NCBI GenBank assembly: GCA_006937955.1
Contig: SSNP01000386.1
Location: forward strand, 99,482 to 163,481
Reading direction: 5' to 3'
DNA from: Pachypanchax playfairii
Taxonomy: Eukaryota > Chordata > Actinopteri > Cyprinodontiformes > Aplocheilidae
Length of the DNA stretch: 64,000 bases
Positions within the stretch are counted from its first letter, which is position 1. The number at the start of each line of letters is the position of its first letter. Of the stretch, positions 1 through 11,114 are shown piece by piece. Under the pieces are notes generated by a model. It was not told the DNA's origin. It saw nothing but the letters and a program-made list of their open reading frames with translations, and searched no databases. The translations under genes were made by a program, and so were the position numbers.

Positions 1-474
1 TTACTTTACTTCAGGGGTCACGCAAAGCTTAAGTAATAGTAAGTTGCTGATTAGGTAATAATTCATGAATAATCATCAGGTTTTACTGTAGTCCTGCAGA
101 GCTACTGAATGAGAACTTTTTCTGCTGAATTCTGCAGTCTGCTCTAACTTGGTCTTATCTTGTTTTGGCTGGGCAGAAGGTCAACACTTTAAACTCCCTT
201 GAGGAGAATACAGATGGGACACTTGGTTCCCCTCCCCTCCCCTTCTCACTCCAAATGCTGGAGCTGGAGTAAAGACTCGCAAGGTCAACGACTTCCTGAA
301 AAAAACATCTGAGAGCGTTGCTCAGCGAAAGTGTTTACATTCTTGCAACACATTCACATAGTCATACATCGCAGACACACCCCTCAATGACCTCACCGTG
401 TGTGCGTGGTATCTGTTTACCCCCCCGGGGTGTTTTTTTGTGCTTCCATCCAGCGCAACCCCCCNNNNNNNNNN

Positions 475-513
<39 letters not shown>

Positions 514-639
514 GGGTGTAAGGAACCTTTTTTTAACTCCTCTAACCTGATGTAGTCTCATTCAACTTTTTTCTAACACATAGGTTAGGCACATAGGCTT
601 GCTTATGTACTGTATATGTATGTATGTATGTATTCTCCT
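1..639. other. Non-coding flank with poly-C tract and small assembly gap
   Basis: No gene is recognisable. Positions 465-474 are N, followed by an almost pure C run to about 509, so the gap is probably a homopolymer that could not be resolved. Short open frames across this tract are low-complexity artefacts. The AT-rich motif family at 1-80 (variants of taagtaat, ttcatgaat) recurs at about 840-1020, so both may belong to one old repeat interrupted by later insertions. Confidence 0.6.
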
Positions 640-776
640 GTGTGACCTTGGGTGACCTGAGCAATGTGCACCAGCCTCAAGGGCCTGGCTGCCGGGAGAG
701 TGACTGTCAAGCTGTTCTCTATATCTCCATTTCATTTCCCCCCGTGGGACAATAAAGGCATATCAAATCAAATCAA
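640..776 (+). repeat. 3' tail of a non-LTR retrotransposon or dependent SINE
   Basis: The stretch ends in a run resembling gtgggacaataaaggcat followed by repeated atcaa units. This layout (conserved 3' stem, then a short tandem tail) is typical of teleost LINE or LINE-dependent SINE 3' ends. No coding part is attached, so it is a 5'-truncated copy. Confidence 0.5.
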
Positions 777-1250
777 ACTGTGTTTTGCGAATATGTTACC
801 CTTGCAACAATACTCATCATCAAGGAATAAATTCTGAGTCATCAGTAGGTGACTCATTGATGAATCATTAGTGCCTAAATAGGTAACTAGTCATTTTATG
901 ACAAATCAAGCATTAAGTAATCATTCATGAATCAGGAGCTAACCAGTCCGATGTAAGGTGAAGCTTAGGTAATGATTAATGAATCTTTAATCCATGATTC
1001 GTTCCTCACTAGTTCCTTAGTTGGTAAGCAGTAGGTATGCAAATTTTGGAATCATTATTGGGATCATTTGTACCCACAGTAGAAAATAAGACCAAATATC
1101 CATGTAACATAAAGAGCTACTCATGAAAGAATGAAAAACAGAAATACAATGATACAGAGACAGAAAGAAAGAGCAGGGATCAGTTGGGTTTAATAAACTA
1201 AGTTTAAATATTTTTTAGGTCAACAGAGAGACAATAACTTATAATATCCT
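777..1250. other. AT-rich non-coding stretch
   Basis: No gene, RNA or complete mobile element is seen. It contains loosely repeated motifs (aatcatta, taggtaa, gattaatgaat) like those at 1-80, suggesting a decayed interspersed repeat. Confidence 0.4.
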
Positions 1251-1255
1251 GTTCT

Positions 1256-1652
1256 TACTGTTAAGTCTTAGGGTTTTGTTTCAGTATTATTGGAGTGTTT
1301 TGTTTTTCGGTGGTTTTGCTTTCCCTCATGGTTTTGGTTGGGTCGTCCTCTCCTTCTTTGTCCCCTGTCCAATCATAGGTTCATGTTCTGCTTTTATTTC
1401 GCAGTACTTGTATTTCCGGTTTTCCCTCCGTTTGTGTTAGGTTCCTTGATTGTTTTATTGTGTCAACTTTCTGTGTATTTCCTGTGTTTCTAATCCCAGT
1501 GTTCTCCCCCGTTGCTTATCGTTTCAGGAGTTTTGTAATCAGTTTAGTTTGTATTTAAGTTAGTTCTCCTCAGTTAGTCTTTGTTCGTCTTATTTAACTC
1601 AGTCCTGTCGTCCACTCCCTGGGCTTGGGTCCTTAATACCAAACCTGCACTG
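1256..1652 (+). repeat. Interspersed repeat of the 'TTGGGTCC' family, copy 1
   Basis: A T-rich block with recurring tttcctgtgt and taggttccttg motifs ends in a gcttgggtcctta-like terminus. The same arrangement is seen at about 40555-40880, and in the opposite orientation (beginning gttggacccaaa) at about 23762 and 59805. Four related copies in one window indicate a common non-autonomous element; its class is not clear from this sequence. Confidence 0.5.
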
Positions 1653-3100
1653 AGCTCATGTCACTTCCTTTTGTCCCATCAATGTTTCACTAATAATAAC
1701 TATAAGCTGTAACACACACAAACTGGAACTCTATAGACATACTGTATAAATAAGACTGAGTTAGACACCAAGACTAAACAGAGTATTATATGAAAACAAA
1801 GACTATAAAGCCAATTAACACACAAACACAGATTGTGTGAAAAGAGATAGTTTTGTAACCTTGTGCTGTAAGCTAGATTCTCGTGAGATTTGGAGTTTTC
1901 CAAACCCACAAACTCGACATGATACATACAATGATCTGGCAGACCCAGGTTAGTAGTTTTGTCCACAAATCACAAATACCTCTATATACTTCGATTATTT
2001 TACATATTTTAAATCAAACCTGAATAAAATGTTTTGTAATATTTTCCTTTGTTCCTTTTAACATTTTCCTCAGATACTATTCAGTGTGTGTCTCTAATCA
2101 GTTTTATAGTTTTTAAACTATTAGTTTTGTCTGATTTCTAAAGTTTTTTCTACCTCTCCTTCACCTGTCCTGCACCTGTAGTTGAACTTGTGGTGGCAAG
2201 CATATCAGTTTGGCACATTTACTGCCTCCTTTGCAACATTTTAGCCTTTTTCTCGCAGCGTTTCTGCGTCCCGTGTGTTTTTCCAGTTTATCCCGTCCCA
2301 ATCACTTTTTCTCCAGCTTGCTCATGCAGGGAGGGTTTTTATTGGATGAGCCTACTGTCCTTCAAGGAATTCAACCAATGGGCCATTGCCATCGATGAAA
2401 TTGATTTATAATGTATTTGGGGGGTTAATTATGACAGCCCAGTCTGGACCGGCCCAAAAGTGCGAGTCGGTCCACCAGGCATTACCCGGTACGACAGATG
2501 GCCAGTCCAGGCCTGGTTCATATGATGGAATATAATCATTAAGCTTGACTAATCAAATCTGTGTTTTCAGAATCTTCAGTTAATTTTTCACATCTCAAAT
2601 ACACAGATACAGAGCTCAAAAATGACAAAGTTCTAACACTTCAATACCAAATTAACTCAGATTTTTGTGCCACACATTTATTGTGAATCACCAGAACAAG
2701 GGGATTTGGAGATTTTCAAGGGGATTTAAATTTGAGTAGTAGCATCAACACTGGACCCTGTTACAGCTGAGTCAGACTGCAGTTACAGACTCTGTTTACA
2801 GGAAGACACAGAGCTGCAGCTACACAGGAGGAGCAGGCAGGAAACCTAGCAGTTCACAAGAAGAGCTTTTCACAGAAATGGGTCGGTGGGGGGTTGGGAT
2901 TGTGTAAGCAATAAACCCGGAGGCATGTCAGAGTTTTATACCTAAGATGAAGAAATGCTGATAATGAAATGGTGATTAACAAACAGGCCAAATCAGCTAT
3001 TTTTAGTATTTTTTTATTTACATAGAAAAATTGCAATGCTTTTTTAAAGGTAATATTGCAATGGTAATATCTAATTTCTGAGGGTTATTAATAAGTGTGC
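1653..3100. other. No recognisable gene; short repeat fragment at 2438-2520
   Basis: Nothing protein-coding is supported. At 2438-2520 a fragment containing ggcattacccggtacg and ccagtccaggcctgg resembles a second fragment at 55704-55760 in the same orientation, so it is a small interspersed repeat. The rest looks like unique intergenic DNA, and part may be promoter-proximal to the GIMAP gene starting at 3238. Confidence 0.4.
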
Positions 3101-3144
3101 TGCAAGAAGAAACAGTGTGATCTTTGTATGTTCCCCCTTAGAAC

Positions 3145-3174
3145 CACGTGACTGAAGTTATGTTTCACTTTCAC
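3145..3174 (+). promoter_or_regulatory. Putative GIMAP promoter: E-box and ISRE-like site
   Basis: CACGTG at 3145-3150 is a palindromic E-box. At 3162-3174 gtttcactttcac matches the interferon-stimulated response element pattern (TTTC, two bases, TTTC). Both lie less than 100 bp upstream of the proposed GIMAP start codon at 3238. That spacing fits a promoter bound by IRF/STAT factors, but function is inferred from motif and position only. Confidence 0.45.
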
Positions 3175-3237
3175 TATGAATTAGTTGGTGTTCATTGTCG
3201 AGTGAAGCAGCAGAATCTAAATTCATCACCAGATTCA

Positions 3238-3256
3238 ATGGCCAGCAAATACTGCA
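3238..3256 (+). CDS. Proposed first coding exon of the GIMAP gene
   Basis: The 19-nt exon encodes MASKYC plus the first base of the next codon and is followed at once by gtgagt, a good splice donor. Joined to the acceptor at 20574-20575 it continues in frame: the split codon becomes AAA and the sequence runs PNNDELRIVMVGKTG into the GTPase domain. A short charged leader before the first beta strand is normal for fish GIMAP proteins. The other in-phase-looking donor four bases downstream would give an immediate stop after the junction, which supports this boundary. The exon is too short to be found by ORF length. Assignment rests on frame continuity, the nearby ISRE-like site and family architecture; no transcript evidence is available. 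An unseen 5' exon elsewhere in the 17-kb intron remains possible. Confidence 0.55.
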
Positions 3257-3699
3257 GTGAGTAAAGTTTAAAAATATTAAGTATCAATTTAAATAAAATG
3301 TAAATATATTATTAATATATTATTCTTGTTAGTTAATTTGATTTCCAGACCAGATCTATATTAGTAAAATGAGGACTAAGCATGTTTGTATAGAACAATG
3401 CTGGTTAATACCAAAAAAATTTAACTCTTGATTTCAGTTATGTTGTAATTTTTCTAATCCAGTGGTTAAAATTACTTTACTTTTTATGCCAACAGTAACT
3501 CTGACCAGATTTTGCAGTAAAATACCAAACACTGTTTTTATGCTAAAATTATTAAGGCATTGATTTCACTTTTTTTTTTACATATTTCAGTGGAGCTCTC
3601 AGACATGTAAAACAAAAAAAAAATGTCAAAGAAAGAAAAACAAAAACAGAGCAACCAACCTGCATATAACAATGTTAATGTCACTTAAATAAACTAGAA

Positions 3700-3940
3700 A
3701 AGCAGTCAGAGAGCGCAGACCTCCGCCAAGTGGACATATTAAGTACTATGTCCGTATCCTTAAAAAAATTCCTGGATCCAGACAGTAATTCGGATCACCA
3801 CCAAAATCTAACTGATTCTTCTTTGGGTCATTTCTGACCTTTTCTAAAGATTTCATCAAAATCCATCCATTAGTTTTTGAGTTATCCTGCTAACAGACAG
3901 ACAGACTCAGACCTCCTTGGCAGAGGTAAAAAAAAAAACA
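3700..3940 (+). mobile_element. 3' end of an RTE-like LINE
   Basis: The segment carries the pattern seen at RTE-type LINE 3' ends in fish: cagacctccgcc near the start, a middle with ttcatcaaaatcc and gagttatcctgctaacagacagaca, and a terminus cctccttggcagaggtaaa followed by an A run. No coding part remains, so it is a 5'-truncated insertion. Confidence 0.5.
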
Positions 3941-3958
3941 CGAGTAATGACACACTGC

Positions 3959-4421
3959 TTAAAGGTGCATTTTGTAAGAATTAGACCTTGTGGTCAGATC
4001 CAAGTCCTGTAGTTCCCCCACCCCCTCCCCTCCCTGATGTTTCTGCTGGGTTGCCAGTTCCAATGTTGATCCTGGTTTAGTTTCTCTTGTATTAGTTCAG
4101 TTTTTGGGAAGGATGTGGTGGTTTCTTCGGTTTACTACAAGTTACCTCAGGGCTGCTTCTTTTACTCTTTGCTGCTGGTAGTTGTGAAATTCCAGCTGCT
4201 TGTGTTGAAGACTTGGTAACCTGCAGGTTGACATGTGATTCACTATGGAACCAGTGGAATAGTTATTGTAAACAATGATTCTGTCCTGGAACAGAAACTA
4301 GAGACCACCCAGCTGACTGAGATCCAGATCTGTTACAATATAACTTTACTTTCATCATCAGAGGAACATTAAACTGTTGGGTTAGTGTTTCACTGTAACA
4401 TTCTACATACTGTACCTTTAA
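3959..4421. mobile_element. piggyBac-like MITE with TTAA ends
   Basis: The left end reads TTAAAGGTGCATTTTGTAAG and the right end, on the other strand, reads TTAAAGGTACAGTATGTAG: an imperfect inverted repeat of about 20 bp beginning at a TTAA on both sides. TTAA target duplication with short TIRs is the hallmark of piggyBac-type elements. At 463 bp with no ORF it is non-autonomous. Confidence 0.55.
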
Positions 4422-5605
4422 CACACAATATTTATAGTGGCTGTAACATCATCTAACGTGAAGCAGAATAAAGAAATAACACAAAGTTCTCGAACTGTGT
4501 CTTTATACAGCCATCTTCTGCAGGCAACTGCTTTTCAGTTTACAGCTTCACTTTTTTGTTGCATTCAGTGTCCCTACACAACATAAGGATTCTCATATAT
4601 CACAGTGGCAGCTTCAGCCCAAGTTAGTGTGTCTGTGAACACCTGTTGTTCACCATCTCTCAACCTCGTAAATATAACACTGTTCCTAAGAGTGAAATAA
4701 TTGTGTTCTGAGTCTGGATAAGCACAATGTTTGTTATAACGGTGGGGGGGTTGACAAGTTGCATGTGGGCACATACTACTAAGTGAACACCTGAGTGCAG
4801 AAGAATTTCAACATTGAATATTTTAATAATGAAGTGCAAAAAAACCACAGCTCCATCTCACAGGCCCTTAAGCGGACCACGAGAGACCGAGCCCCAGGAC
4901 ACCCAAGGACCTCCCAAGGCAGAGGAGCCCCAAGAAGAACAGCGCGGCCCAAACCACAACCCCTCCAGACAAAAAACCAGGCCCCGACAAGATGCCGCTG
5001 GGAGCGAGCCAGCACACTTCCAAGGGCCAAGCCCCGAACCCCAAGGACCACCAGTGCACCAGCAGGGCAGCATAAATCATCAGAACACCAGCTTTGCAGG
5101 TCATTCCAAGTGTAGCCTTGCCAATATTTACTCTGGTGTTACCTCTTTTCCAGTCTTGCTCACACTTTCTTTGCCTCGCCTCAGAAGACATTACTCTTTT
5201 CTTTTTTCTTTCAAGTTCCGAAATGGTGCTAGCGAGAAGCAAACTCTGGTCAGTGAGCTGAAAAAGCTAACTGCTAGCCTTTATAGGAGTCTTAAATGTC
5301 CCTTATCATGCTATTTTATAGCTTTAAATGTCTGGGATAGGCACATATATGACACAATGTTACAGTTGGTATTATATAGTCTTAATTCGTCCTTCAGTTG
5401 TCTCAAGTTATTCTTCGACCAAGAAGTTTACCTCAGTTTCCTAGCACCCTCCCAATGAGTGTCGCCCCTCAAGCTGCCTGAATAAAATGGTGAATAAATC
5501 CCGGATCTCTTGAAGCCAAACGTACATTTTCACAGAGACATTTATAAAAAGTAAACTACTACAAAATGGTGGTGCAGCTCGGGGTGTGTGTATTTAATCT
5601 GCAGG
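4422..5605. other. No supported gene; GC-rich low-complexity block
   Basis: A 214-residue open frame at 4814-5458 is rich in Pro, Gln and Arg in its first half and has no recognisable domain. Overlapping frames are open on both strands, which points to composition rather than selection. It may be the 5' leader of a LINE; similar Pro/Gln-rich text occurs at about 19560-19660. Confidence 0.35.
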
Positions 5606-5700
5606 GGCAAAAACAAAACAAAACAAAACTTTATTTATAAAGCGCTTTTCAAACACAGTTTATCAAAGTGCTTTACAGATTTAAAATAACCCCACAACCC
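5606..5700 (-). mobile_element. 3' tail of an L2-like LINE, minus strand
   Basis: On the minus strand this reads through taaagcactttgataaactg to gcgctttataaataaag followed by ttttg repeats, a typical 3' end of L2-group LINEs in fish. No reverse-transcriptase sequence is attached; the adjacent DNA at higher coordinates is Gypsy A. A CA run sits at about 5761-5777. Confidence 0.5.
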
Positions 5701-5789
5701 CCCAACCCCCCCTTTAAAAACCAAAAATATAACCCCCCTCCCAACCCAACCCATCGACCATACACACACACACACACTTAAAAGCTACA

Positions 5790-8165
5790 AAAACAGCGGG
5801 CTGAGCACAGATGATCCAGGAAATGCCATGATGGGAGTCATCCACATCGGTAGCAGCAGATCAGCAGCAGCTGCCAAGGCACTGACCCTGTGCGCCCAGA
5901 GGAGGGAGGGCTGGTACCCCACCTCCACCCAAGAACTACCTGGTGGCACCCAGGAAGCCACAGCCGACCACCGCCCCCGATGCAGAGGGGTCCCAGAGAG
6001 GAAACACTGGCAACACTGGCACCGACTGACCGTCGCCCCCACCAGGCGGCAAAACGCCCTCCAGAACTTAGCCATGAATTGCGGACCCGGTCGGAGACCA
6101 CATCCCTGGGGAACCCATGCAGTCAGACCACATGCCGGAGGAGGAGGTCCGCCGTCTGTTGGACTGTTGGCAACCCGGGGAGTGCAAACAGGTGGGCCAC
6201 CTGGGAGAAGCGGTCGATGAATGTGGCAATGGTGTGGAACCCGTTGACTTTGGGGAGCCCGGTAACAAAGTCAATACCAATGTGGGTCCATGGCCGGTTC
6301 GGAACCGGAAGAGGCTGCAACAATCCGGCTGGTTGTTGGGAACCGGCCTTGGCACGGGCGCAGATGTGACAGCCCTCGACAAATTCTCTCTCATGGAGGG
6401 CCACCAGACCACCCGGCGAAGGAAGTCCAGTGTCTTCTTCGAACCGGCGACGGAAGCTGGTAGGAACATAGAGGCGATTGGGTCGGGTTTCCGCCGGTGC
6501 AGGTTCCGAGGCCTGAGCCCGCTGGATGGACGCTTCCAGGGTCCATTGCAGGGAGGCCAGGATGCGAGCAGGAGGAATGATGGGTTCTGGCAACGCCGGA
6601 GGACCCTGCGGCGCATGCACTTGAGAGAGGGCGTTTGCCTTGCCGTTCTTGGAGTCCGGTTGGTAGGCGATAGGGAAGTTGTAGTGTTCGAACAGAAGCG
6701 CCCGCCGGGCCTGCCGAGGGTTGAGCATTCTTGCGTGTTTGATGTGGATCAGGTTCTGATGGTCCATCCAGATCATGAACGGCTCCTGCATGCCCATCAG
6801 CCAATGGTGCTATTCCTCCAACGCCCATTTAATGGCCAGTAGCTCACGATCTCCGACCCCATAGCGTTGTTGGGTCGGGTCGAACTTCCGAGAGAAAAAA
6901 CAGCAGGGGTGCAGCTTCCCATCTGGTCCTGGCTGGGATAGGATAGCCCCGGCGCCTACCTCAGAAGCATCCACCTCCACTGTGAAAGGTCTGGTAAAGT
7001 CGGGATGAAGCAGGATTGGCGCCGTTGTGAAGAGTTGAATGGCCCGATGGAATGCCTGTTCTGCCCCCGGGGGTAAGGAGAACGGTCGGGCTTGATTGAC
7101 TGGCTTGGTAAGGGAGGTAAGTGGTGCCACCACCGAGCTGTAGTCCCTGATAAAACGCCTATAGAAGTTGGCAAAGCCGAGAAAGGACTGGAGCTGTTTG
7201 AGGGAGGTCGGAATGGGCCACTGTGTCACGGCAGCCACCTTCTGGGGGTCCATGGTGAGGCCCTCTGATGAAATGACGTAGCCCAGGAAGGTGGTAGAAC
7301 GCTGATGGAAGGCACACTTTTGCAACTTGCAGAAGAGGTGGTTTTGAAGGAGACGCTGGAGGACCTCTCGGACGTGGCGCACATGATCTGCCTCAGACTT
7401 AGAATAAATGAGAATATTGTCGAGGTAGATGAACGCCCTGTGTCCCAGCATGTCTCCCAGGCACATCATTAAGGAAGCGCTGAAACATTGCTGGGCTGTT
7501 ACACATTCCGAAAGGCATGACCAGGTACTCCCAATGGCCTGTGGGGGTGCTGAACGCCGTCTTCCACTCATCACCCTCTCGGATACTGACAAGGTTGCAG
7601 GCATTTCTGAGGTCAAGTTTGGTGAATACGGTGGCCTGGGAGAGTGAGTCTAGGGCGGTGGAGAGGAGTGGAAGTGGATGCCTGTCCCGGATGATGATTT
7701 TGTTCAGACCTCTGTAGTCGATGCATGGGTGCAGCACTGTAAGTGGGGGGAATGCCCTCAAGAGAGGCTGGAGCCGCAGTAAGACCCGCTGGAGGCAGAA
7801 GCTCAGGTCGGTGCACCAGACAGTGGGTCTGACATCTCGGACCCCACTGCAGGACCTCTCGAGCAGACCAGGAAATGTGCGGATCGTGGGCTTCGAACCA
7901 GGGATAGCCTAAAATCAGGATCGGGGCGCTGGTGGAGATCACTAAAAAGTGAATCAGTTCTGTGTGATCTCCTATCAGCAACTTGACCTGAGTGGTGCGG
8001 TGGCAAACAGGGTAGGGTTGGAGAGGGTGGCTATCCACAGAGGCGACGGGAATCGGTTGGAGCCGGGTGAGTGGCAACTGAAGCTCCGAGGCAAGACGGG
8101 TCAAGATGAAGTTCTCAGCTGCTCCAGTGTCAAGAAGAGCTGAGCATTGGTGAGAATGCCCCTTG
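5790..8165 (-). pseudogene. Gypsy A pol remnant (protease, RT, RNase H, integrase)
   Basis: Reading down the minus strand: a retropepsin start with LLDTGAAENF near 8110-8160, then RT with DYRGLNK, TKLDLRNA and the active-site region YLDNILIY near 7400, RNase H with VDASEVGAGA and GDRELLAIKWALEE, and integrase pieces with GIDFVTGLP. The RT box normally reads YLDD; here the second Asp is Asn, which should kill polymerase activity. Several frameshifts separate the parts. The integrase zinc-binding region is largely deleted, and below 6065 only scrambled integrase text (KFWRAFCRLVGATVS, VGYQPSLL) remains. No 3' LTR is present. The protease is interrupted at 8165 by Gypsy B and resumes at 13335. 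Confidence 0.85.
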
Positions 8166-9041
8166 TGTCATGTTTTTAACACTGAGAACAGGACTCTGAA
8201 TCAAGCTGCAGACTCCAGACCAAGGGACCACAGGAGGTGATTTACAACGAGGTTTTATTAACACTCAGTTCAACAGTCACAGTTAAAAGATGGACAAAAC
8301 AAGTCTGCTTCAGCAGGTTCAGCGGGAGCAGGCACAGCTGTGCAGGCAGCGACGGTGAATACTGAGCACATGGAGGAGAGGAGAGGTTAGTAACGTCACT
8401 TTTGCTGGATGAGTTATATTGAAAGGTGTGAGGCTTACTGTTTGCTGGGTTGCAGGAGTTCAGGGAGCAAGCAGGTGCCAGTCGGCTGAGGGTGGCGTGT
8501 GAGTGCTGGTAGAGGGCGGACAGACTGACTCAGAGGTGAACAGGTGGATCCCGGGAGCTGGAGGAATGGTGCGGAGGCAGGCCAGAAGAGGTGGGGAGCG
8601 AGACAGGGTGGAGACCGGTGTGGAAACCGTCTCTGGAGCGATCCTGGACGGAGGCGGTGTGGGAACCGCCGAGGAGGTCCGGGATGGGGACGAAAGCAGC
8701 CTGGGAGCTGCCAGAAACAGAGGCTGGACCCAGGGAGGACCACGGTGTGGAAACCGAGGCACGAGGAAGGTCCAGCTGGGAGAGTCCTAGGAAGGAGCAC
8801 AGGTAACGGTTGACACAAACACTTCAGGTACAGCAAAGCAGCAAATGTACTTCTTTCACTGAAGCTTTGACCATATACCACGAACAGAGTGGAACAATCT
8901 GGCGCCTGCTCTCTGCCACCACTCCTCTCTTAAGCTCAGAGGCTGATGATGGAACTGGATCCACCTGTCGATGATGGCTGCCACGCCCCTGAAAACACAG
9001 GTGAAAACACTCACACGCACACAGCAGAATGACACCTGACA
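8166..9041 (-). repeat. LTR of Gypsy B (3' LTR)
   Basis: The plus-strand boundaries are TGTCATG and CACCTGACA, giving TG...CA ends with an inverted TGTCA. It is 876 bp. On the internal side the minus strand carries a purine-rich run, cgttggggggtggggtac, directly before the LTR, as expected for a polypurine tract. The pol frame reads about 186 nt into this LTR before its stop at 8856. Confidence 0.8.
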
Positions 9042-11114
9042 GTACCCCACCCCCCAACGACCGCCCCCTGGCAGGCGGCCGGATGAAGCAGAAGTGGAAG
9101 GATACGGAGGAGACGAGGAGGCGGCGGAGCGGTCGAAGTCCCGGATGAGGTCCGGGTCCAAGATGAAGGACCGAGGGACCCAGGACCGATCCTCGGGGCC
9201 ATAACCCTCCCAGTCGACCAGGTACTGAAGGCCACGACCCCGAGGACGGACATCAACGACCTGCCGGACCGTGTATGCAGGATGCCCATCGATCATCCGG
9301 GCAGGAGGCGGAGGGTCAGGTGGAGGACACAAAGGGCTGAAAGACAAAGGTTTAAGGAGAGAGACATGGAAGACAGGGTGGACACAGAAATGGGAGGGAA
9401 GAGAGAGACGGACAGTGGTGGGACTGATGATGGCGGCGATCTTGTAAGGCCCCAGGTACCGGGGCGAGAGCTTTCGGGAGCAAGACTTAAGGGGGAAGTC
9501 CCGTGATGAAAGCCACACCTGCTGGCCGACACGGTAGGTAGGAGCTGGGATGCGCTGCCTGTCGGCAACTGCCTTGTTCTGGCGGGCGGTGCGGTTGAGG
9601 GCAGCTGTCGTGTTCACCCAAACACGTTTTATGGAGCGGATGTGAGATTGTACGGAGAGGATGACTGGGTCGGGATGAGAGGAAGGGAGCAGAGAAGGCT
9701 GATAGCCTAGGGAGGCTTCAAAAGGAGAGAGTCCAGTGGCTGAGGAGATGTGTGTGTTATGGGCATATTCCACCCACGCCAGGTGCTGGCTCCACGACGC
9801 GGGGTGTTGGGCACAGACGTACAGCAGCATGTTCTCCACCTCCTGGTTCAAGCGCTCACACTGCCCGTTGGTTTGGGGGTGGAACCCGGAGGAGAGGCGT
9901 GTCTGTGCTCCCAGCGCTCGGCAGAACTCCCTCCAGACACGGGACACAAACTGAGGGCCCCGATCAGAGAGAATCTTGCTGGGGATGCCGTGGAGCCGGA
10001 AGACGTTGGTGATGAGGAGCCGGGCGGTGGCAGCAGCGGAGGGTAGGCTGGAAAGAGGGACAAGATGGCAGGCTTTAGAAAAACGGTCGATGATGCTGAG
10101 AATGACTGACCTGCCATTAGAGATGGGGAGTCCGGTAATAAAATCCAGGGCGATGTGTGACCAAGGTCGGGACGGTGTGGGCAGAGGGTTGAGGAGACCA
10201 GCAGGTGGGCGGTGCGATGTCTTGCTCCGGCTGCAGGTGGCGCAGGCAGCTACGTATTCCGCCACGTCCTGGTTGAGAGTCGGCCACCAGAAGTACCGGC
10301 GGAGCAGGGCCACGGTGCAGCTGATCCCGGGGTGGCAGGTGAACCGGGCAGCGTGACTCCACTGGATCACCCGGGATCGCACCGCGGCGGGTACATAGAG
10401 CCGGTTGGAGGGTCTGCCTCCTGGATCCAGTTCCATCTTTAAAGCCTCCTGGATGGCGGCCTCCAGCTCCCATGTGACAGTTCTGGCGAAACAAGAAGGC
10501 GGGAGAATAGGTCTGGTGACGTCACTGGGCTGGTTCGGCTGGTGGAGGCGAGATAGTGCGTCCGACTTGATGTTCTTGCTGCCTGGACGGTAAGAAATAG
10601 ACAGATTAATGCGTAAAAAGAACAGAGACCAACGGAACTGGCGTGGATTGAGACTTTTAGCAGACTGGAGGTAGGCGAGGTTCTTATGGTCCGTCCAGAC
10701 AACGACCGGCTGCTCAGTTCCTTCCAGCCAGTGACGCCACTCCTTCAACGCCAGCTTGATCGCCAGTAACTCCCTGTCCCCGATGTTGTAGTTCCGCTCG
10801 GCTGGGGAAAAGCTCTTGGAGAAGAAGGCGCACGGGTGGAGCTTATGATCCTCGGCCGAGCGTTGGGACAGGACCGCTCCCACACCCATGTCGGAGGCGT
10901 CGACCTCTAGGATGAACTGAGCAGAGGGATCAGGATGAATAAGGACGGGTACTTGTACGAACCTCTGCTGCAGTTCTTTGAAGGCACGTTCCGCCTCAGG
11001 GGTCCAACGGAACGCCGTCTTGACGGAGGTGAGTGCGGTGAGCGGAGCAGCGATGGAGCTGAAATCCCAAATGAAGCGGCCGTAGAAGTTGGTGAATCCC
11101 AAAAACTGCTGCAC
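8856..11114 (-). CDS. Gypsy B RNase H - integrase - chromodomain segment of pol
   Basis: A 752-residue open frame without internal stops. In order: end of RT/connection (FLGFTNFYGRF), RNase H (VDASDMGVGAVLSQ, GDRELLAIKLALKEW, DHKNLAYL), integrase zinc-binding region (CHPG, CATCSRSK), integrase core (ALDFITGLP with the first Asp, SDRGPQFVS with the second, SSGFHPQTNGQCERLNQEVE with the Glu region), a GPY-like region (LSPRYLGPYKI) and a chromodomain (YLVDWEGYGPEDRSW). The DDE triad looks intact. It acts on cDNA integration; chromodomains of this group guide insertion to chromatin. RT lies upstream in another frame, so pol as a whole is broken by a shift at about 11115-11150. The last 62 residues are LTR-encoded and probably not original. 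Confidence 0.85.
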   Translation of the reverse strand: MQQFLGFTNFYGRFIWDFSSIAAPLTALTSVKTAFRWTPEAERAFKELQQRFVQVPVLIHPDPSAQFILEVDASDMGVGAVLSQRSAEDHKLHPCAFFSKSFSPAERNYNIGDRELLAIKLALKEWRHWLEGTEQPVVVWTDHKNLAYLQSAKSLNPRQFRWSLFFLRINLSISYRPGSKNIKSDALSRLHQPNQPSDVTRPILPPSCFARTVTWELEAAIQEALKMELDPGGRPSNRLYVPAAVRSRVIQWSHAARFTCHPGISCTVALLRRYFWWPTLNQDVAEYVAACATCSRSKTSHRPPAGLLNPLPTPSRPWSHIALDFITGLPISNGRSVILSIIDRFSKACHLVPLSSLPSAAATARLLITNVFRLHGIPSKILSDRGPQFVSRVWREFCRALGAQTRLSSGFHPQTNGQCERLNQEVENMLLYVCAQHPASWSQHLAWVEYAHNTHISSATGLSPFEASLGYQPSLLPSSHPDPVILSVQSHIRSIKRVWVNTTAALNRTARQNKAVADRQRIPAPTYRVGQQVWLSSRDFPLKSCSRKLSPRYLGPYKIAAIISPTTVRLSLPSHFCVHPVFHVSLLKPLSFSPLCPPPDPPPPARMIDGHPAYTVRQVVDVRPRGRGLQYLVDWEGYGPEDRSWVPRSFILDPDLIRDFDRSAASSSPPYPSTSASSGRLPGGGRWGVGYCQVSFCCVRVSVFTCVFRGVAAIIDRWIQFHHQPLSLREEWWQRAGARLFHSVRGIWSKLQ

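Noticed and set aside
4814..5458. 214-residue plus-strand protein
   Set aside because: Pro/Gln/Arg-rich first half and unrelated second half, with open frames on the opposite strand; no domain or splice context.
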